Assembly: GCF_004348345.1 (NCBI RefSeq)
Contig: NZ_SMJZ01000008.1
Coordinates: forward strand, 18,121 to 82,120
Source of the DNA: Nonomuraea longispora
GTDB lineage: Bacteria; Actinomycetota; Actinomycetes; Streptosporangiales; Streptosporangiaceae
Length of the DNA stretch: 64,000 nucleotides
Direction: 5' to 3'
Shown here: piece after piece, positions 60,401-64,000 of the stretch
Layout: each line of letters opens with the position of its first letter
Numbering within the stretch: the stretch's first letter is position 1
The notes under the pieces: generated by a model
What the model was told of the DNA's origin: nothing
The model's input: only the letters and a program-made list of their open reading frames with translations
The model's database searches: none
Program-made: the position numbers and the translations under genes

Positions 60401-60763
60401 GTGACGACGGAGCTGGAGGACCTCGCCGTACGGTTGCGGGAGTTCGCGAAAGTCAGGCAGTGGGAGCAGTTCCACACGCCGAAGAACCTGGCGATGGCGC
60501 TCGCGGGCGAGGTGGGGGAGCTGGTGGCGGAGTTCCAGTGGCTCACCGCCGAGCAGTCCGGGAACCCCGGTGACGAGGCGCTCGCCAGGATGCGCACCGA
60601 ACTCGGCGACGTGACCCTCTACCTCGTGCGCCTGGCCGACGTCCTGGGCGTCGACCTCATGGAGGCGGCCAGGGCCAAGCTCGACGACAACGACCGCCGC
60701 TACGACCCCGCCGTCTACCGCGGTTCGGCCAGGAAAGCGCCACCGTCCCCGGGCGCCACCTGA
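60401..60763 (+). CDS. MazG-like nucleotide pyrophosphohydrolase
   Basis: The 120-residue protein (GTG start) has the all-alpha NTP pyrophosphatase motif EVGELVAEFQW with ELGDVTLYLVRLADVLGVD about 35 residues later, providing the Glu/Asp set for Mg. This is the RS21-C6/MazG-like group, which cleaves dNTPs or non-canonical NTPs to NMP and pyrophosphate. It starts about 80 bases after the SBP-GH5 relic and is followed after 40 bases by the SARP regulator. Confidence 0.85.
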   Translation: MTTELEDLAVRLREFAKVRQWEQFHTPKNLAMALAGEVGELVAEFQWLTAEQSGNPGDEALARMRTELGDVTLYLVRLADVLGVDLMEAARAKLDDNDRRYDPAVYRGSARKAPPSPGAT

Positions 60764-60803
60764 ATCTCCCCGCGGTCACCTCCCCCCGCATAAGGTGACG
60801 AAC

Positions 60804-63800
60804 ATGCGATTCGGGGTGCTGGGGCCGCTGGCCGTGTGGACGGACGCCGGTGAGACCGTCACGATCCCCGGCCTCAAAGTACGCGCGCTCCTCGTGGACC
60901 TGCTCGTCCACGAGGGCCATCCGGTCTCCGCCGACCGGCTGGTCGACGACCTCTGGGGCGAGGATGCGCCGGCCAACCCGGCGGGCGCGCTCCAGGTCCG
61001 CGTCTCCCAGCTGCGCAAGGCGCTGGAGGACGCCGAGCCCGGAGGCAGGAACCTGATCGTCTCCCGCGCCCCCGGCTACCTGCTGCGTCCCGACGACAGC
61101 GCTGACGACAGGGCCGTGGACGCCGTCCGCTTCGCCGGCCTGCTGGCCCGGGCCGAGGCGGCGGGCAGCGCGCGGGCCAGGGCGCGGCTGCTGGGCGAGG
61201 CGCTGGCGTTGTGGCGGGGGCCCGCGTACGCCGGCTTCGCCGACGAGGAGTACACGAGGGCGGCCGTGCTCCGGCTGGAGGAGCAGCGGCTGTCGGCGCT
61301 GGAGCAGCACGCGGAGGCCCGGCTGGAACTGGGCGAGCACGGACTGCTCGTCGGCGAGCTGGGCGACCTGGTGGCCAGGCACCCGCTCAGGGAGCGGCTG
61401 AGGGCCGTGCACATGCGGGCCCTCTACCGGGCCGGGCGGCAGAGCGAGGCGCTGGCCGGGTACGCCGAGCTGCGCGAGCGGCTGGCCGACGAGCTGGGCC
61501 TCGACCCCGGCCCCGAGCTGGTGGCGCTCCACCAGGCGATCCTCGGCCAGGACCCCGCGCTCAGCGTGCCCGCGCAACGCCCGGTCACGAACCTGCCCGC
61601 CCCCGTCGGCAGGCTGATCGGCCGGGAGCAGGCGCTGACCGAGGTGTGCGCGCTGGCGGAGGAGGAGCGGCTGGTGACGCTCACCGGCACCGGCGGGGTC
61701 GGCAAGACCCGGCTGGCGCTGGAGGCGGCGGACCGGCTCGTGGACGACTTCGCCGACGGCGCGTGGCTGGTCGCGCTCGACCAGACGTCCCGCTCGCCGG
61801 CCGAGGCCGTCATGGCGGCGCTCGACATCAGGGAGGACGCCGGCGCCGACCCCGTGGGGCAGCTGGCCGCCGCGCTGAGGCCACGGCGGACGCTGCTCGT
61901 CCTGGACAACTGCGAGCACGTGGTCGAACAGGTAGCCGACCTGGCGGAGCGGCTCCTGCGGGCCTGCCCCGACCTGCGCGTGCTGGCCACCAGCAGGGAG
62001 CCGCTGGCCGTGGCGGGCGAGGTGCTCTGGAGCGTGCCGCCGCTCGACGTGCCCGCAGGGGCGGACCTGGCGGCCATGGCCTGCTCCGACGCCGTCAGGC
62101 TGTTCGTGTCCAGGGCCGCCGCCTCCGCCCGCGGCTTCGCGCTCGACGCGGGCAACGCGCAGGCCATCGCCCAGCTGTGCCGGCGGCTCGACGGCATCCC
62201 GCTGGCCCTCGAACTGGCCGCCACCCGGGTGCGGGCGCTCGGCGTGCAGGGCGTGGTGGACCGGCTCGACGACCGGTTCCGGCTGCTGGCCTCGGGGCAG
62301 CGCGGCGCCCCCGCCAGGCAGCGCACGCTCACCGCGGTGATCGACTGGAGCTGGGACCTGCTGTCCGACGACGAACGCCGCGTCCTGCGCCGTCTGGCCG
62401 TGCACGCCGACGGCTGCACCCTGGAGTCCGCGGAGGCGGTCTGCGGGGAGCGCGGCCTCGACGTTCTCGACCTGCTGGCCCGCCTCGTCGACCGTTCGCT
62501 CGTCGTCGTCGCCGCCGACGCTCCGGCGGGCGTCCGGTACCGGCTGCTGGAGTCGGTGTCCGCGTACTGCGTGGCCCGGCTGTCCGACGCGGCCGAGCTC
62601 GACCGGGTGCGCCTCGCGCACCTCCGCCACTACCTGGAGCTGGCCGAGCGGACCGAGCCGGAGCTGTACGGCCACGAGCAGCGCGACCGGCTGCTGCGCC
62701 TGGACGCCGAGGCGGCGAACATGCGGGCGGCGCTGGACACGGCGGCCGCCGCGAAGGACGGCGAGCGTGCGGCCCGGCTTGCCAACGCGCTGGCCTGGTA
62801 CTGGTTCCTGCGCGGCAGGCTGGCCGAGGGTCGGCGGGCGCTCGCGCGGGCACTGGCGATCGAAGGGGAGCCGTCCCCCTCCAGGGCCAGGGCGGCCGCC
62901 TGGCACGTCGGCTTCGCGCTCATGCTGGGCGAACAGGTCGAGTACGAGCCCGCGCTGGCGGCGATCGACGACCCGGGCGCGCGGGCCAGGGCCGAGCTGT
63001 TCGTCGGCCTGCACATCAGGGATCTGCCGGCCGGCCAGGAGCTCACCGGCCGGGCGCTGGCCACGTTCCGGGCCGTCGGCGACACGTGGGGCGTCGCCGC
63101 CGCGCTGACCCGGCAGGCAAGGGACGCCTTCACCCAGCGCGACCTGGAAGCGCTCGAACGCACCGCCGGGGAGAGCGCGCGGCTGTTCACCGAGCTGGGC
63201 GACCGCTGGGGGCTGCTGCGGGCCACCGAGTGGCTGGCCTCCCAGGCCGAGATGGCCCACGACGCCGAGCGGGCGAACCGGCTGTTCGGCGAGGGCCTGC
63301 GGATGGCCGAGGACCTCGGGCTCTGGACAGAGGCCGCCACGCAGACGGCGTGGCTGGGCTGGATCGCCTTCTCCAGCGGCGAGTACGACCGCGCCGTCGA
63401 GATCTGCGAGCGCGCCACGAGACTCGCCGCCGAGCAGGGCTACAAGGAGGGCGAGGCCATGGGCAGGATGGGCCTGGCCTTCGCCGCGCGCCGCGCCGGG
63501 CGGCTCGACCTGGCCGAGGAGCACCTGCTCCACCTGCTCGACGGTGTGCCGCGCGACCCTGATCTCGAACCCTCCCTGCACGTCCCGTCCACGCTGGTCG
63601 AGCTGGGATTCCTCACGGAGACGCGCGGCGACCCGGCCGCCGCCCTCGACCTGCACCTGGAGGCGCTGGCCGCCGCCGCGAAAATCGGCGATCCCAGGAC
63701 GATGGCGTGGGCCGTCGAGGGAGCGGCCTCCGCCACCCGGTCGCCCGGCAGGGCCGCCGCGCTGCTGGGGCTCTCGGCCGTGGCCAGGCGGCACAACCAG

Positions 63801-63944
63801 ACTCCCGCGGGGCCGTCGGAGCAGGTCGAGATCGACCGGGTCACGGCCGGGGCGCGCGAGGCGCTGGGGGAGAAGGGGTTCGCGGCGGCGTACGAGGAAG
63901 GGGCGGCGTACAAACTGGACGACGTGCACGACCTGCTGCGGTAG
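60804..63944 (+). CDS. AfsR/SARP-family transcriptional regulator, full length
   Basis: The 1046-residue protein starts at the ATG after AAGG (MRFGVLGPLAVWTDAGETVT). An OmpR-type DNA-binding domain (about 1-90) and a BTAD domain (about 95-240: LAKG-like LLGEALALWRGPAYAGFADE, LYRAGRQSEALAGYAELRER, LGLDPGPELVALHQAIL) come first. NB-ARC ATPase follows (Walker A TGTGGVGKTRLAL near 295-307, Walker B RTLLVLDNCEHV, GLPLAL-like GIPLALELAATRVR), then an AfsR-type helical/TPR region. Such proteins switch on secondary-metabolite clusters. Its target cluster is not obvious here; it may lie to the right of the window. It is the intact counterpart of the relic at 7745-8706. Confidence 0.93.
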   Translation: MRFGVLGPLAVWTDAGETVTIPGLKVRALLVDLLVHEGHPVSADRLVDDLWGEDAPANPAGALQVRVSQLRKALEDAEPGGRNLIVSRAPGYLLRPDDSADDRAVDAVRFAGLLARAEAAGSARARARLLGEALALWRGPAYAGFADEEYTRAAVLRLEEQRLSALEQHAEARLELGEHGLLVGELGDLVARHPLRERLRAVHMRALYRAGRQSEALAGYAELRERLADELGLDPGPELVALHQAILGQDPALSVPAQRPVTNLPAPVGRLIGREQALTEVCALAEEERLVTLTGTGGVGKTRLALEAADRLVDDFADGAWLVALDQTSRSPAEAVMAALDIREDAGADPVGQLAAALRPRRTLLVLDNCEHVVEQVADLAERLLRACPDLRVLATSREPLAVAGEVLWSVPPLDVPAGADLAAMACSDAVRLFVSRAAASARGFALDAGNAQAIAQLCRRLDGIPLALELAATRVRALGVQGVVDRLDDRFRLLASGQRGAPARQRTLTAVIDWSWDLLSDDERRVLRRLAVHADGCTLESAEAVCGERGLDVLDLLARLVDRSLVVVAADAPAGVRYRLLESVSAYCVARLSDAAELDRVRLAHLRHYLELAERTEPELYGHEQRDRLLRLDAEAANMRAALDTAAAAKDGERAARLANALAWYWFLRGRLAEGRRALARALAIEGEPSPSRARAAAWHVGFALMLGEQVEYEPALAAIDDPGARARAELFVGLHIRDLPAGQELTGRALATFRAVGDTWGVAAALTRQARDAFTQRDLEALERTAGESARLFTELGDRWGLLRATEWLASQAEMAHDAERANRLFGEGLRMAEDLGLWTEAATQTAWLGWIAFSSGEYDRAVEICERATRLAAEQGYKEGEAMGRMGLAFAARRAGRLDLAEEHLLHLLDGVPRDPDLEPSLHVPSTLVELGFLTETRGDPAAALDLHLEALAAAAKIGDPRTMAWAVEGAASATRSPGRAAALLGLSAVARRHNQTPAGPSEQVEIDRVTAGAREALGEKGFAAAYEEGAAYKLDDVHDLLR

Positions 63945-63959
63945 CCGGTGGGGCGGTGC

Positions 63960-64000
63960 TCATGCGAGGTGGGTGGCGAGGCGGTGCAAGAACCCCACCC
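63960..64000 (-). CDS. C-terminus of a minus-strand gene entering from the right (partial)
   Basis: The minus strand reads GFLHRLATHLA followed by TGA 16 bases beyond the SARP stop, which would be a reasonable convergent gene end. Only 12 codons are visible, so this is a weak call with no family assignment. Confidence 0.3.
   Translation of the reverse strand, partial: VGFLHRLATHLA

Noticed and set aside
60657..63929. A 1090-codon minus-strand open frame opposite the SARP gene
   Set aside because: Compositionally biased and exactly antisense to a clear SARP/NB-ARC/TPR protein.

Overview
The window is high-GC, densely packed actinobacterial DNA. SARP/AfsR regulators, a LuxR-LAL regulator, LacI-controlled sugar transport without a local ATPase, many GTG starts and an ESX-type exported toxin all fit a filamentous soil actinomycete. 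Streptosporangiales (Nonomuraea-like) is a guess from overall gene style. No rRNA, tRNA, CRISPR array or intact insertion sequence was seen.

Left part (1-8.9 kb): small secreted proteins, a TetR repressor with two matching operators, a DUF3224-type protein and a secreted TAP-family peptidase, interspersed with broken gene pieces. These include an alpha/beta hydrolase in several frames, a TAP fragment, a lectin-like fragment, an AraC fragment and a shattered SARP gene. The segment looks like a zone of repeated deletion and decay.

8.9-13.5 kb: a three-gene polymorphic-toxin module. It holds a WXG/EspC-like export partner, a 1319-residue toxin with an HEYGH metallopeptidase-like segment and a C-terminal ADP-ribosyltransferase domain, and a small candidate immunity gene.

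13.5-22.6 kb: a RiPP gene cluster, the most interesting system here. Two LuxR-type regulators diverge from a 69-residue precursor whose C-terminus has four cysteines. A strong hairpin separates the precursor from a tightly overlapped operon: ATP-grasp maturase, SDH/ClpP-fold serine protease, MauE-like membrane redox protein, CPSC thioredoxin-like protein, ABC ATPase and ABC membrane protein. The content suggests an exported, disulfide- or thiol-dependent, ATP-grasp-modified peptide.

22.6-36.5 kb: an SDR enzyme; a two-component operon with an upstream poly-Asp-tailed membrane protein and downstream DUF4956 and VTC-domain (polyphosphate polymerase-like) genes; assorted hypothetical proteins; an acyl-CoA dehydrogenase; the remnant of a peptide ABC transporter in which a lipoprotein start is joined to an ATPase end; a TetR gene with a perfect 28-bp palindrome; and two overlapping ABC exporter half-transporters.

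36.5-48.1 kb: a LacI-centred carbohydrate locus. One arm (minus strand) encodes a uronate-dehydrogenase-like protein, a KdgD-type dehydratase, an enolase-superfamily dehydratase and an oxidoreductase-DUF6807 fusion. The other arm encodes a CUT1 transporter without ATPase, a second Gfo/Idh/MocA oxidoreductase and an alpha/beta hydrolase. Six LacI-like operator sites lie in the two promoter regions. Together they suggest uptake and oxidative breakdown of a uronate, aldarate or related sugar.

48.1-54.3 kb: a six-gene ABC transporter operon with the gene order of the rhizobial glycerol importer glpSTPQUV. 54.3-64 kb: a methyltransferase remnant, an SDR enzyme, a secreted DUF4434-like protein, an orphan sensor kinase, a LacI regulator with an intact palindromic site but only a collapsed solute-binding-protein/GH5 remnant downstream, a MazG-like pyrophosphohydrolase and a full-length AfsR/SARP regulator.
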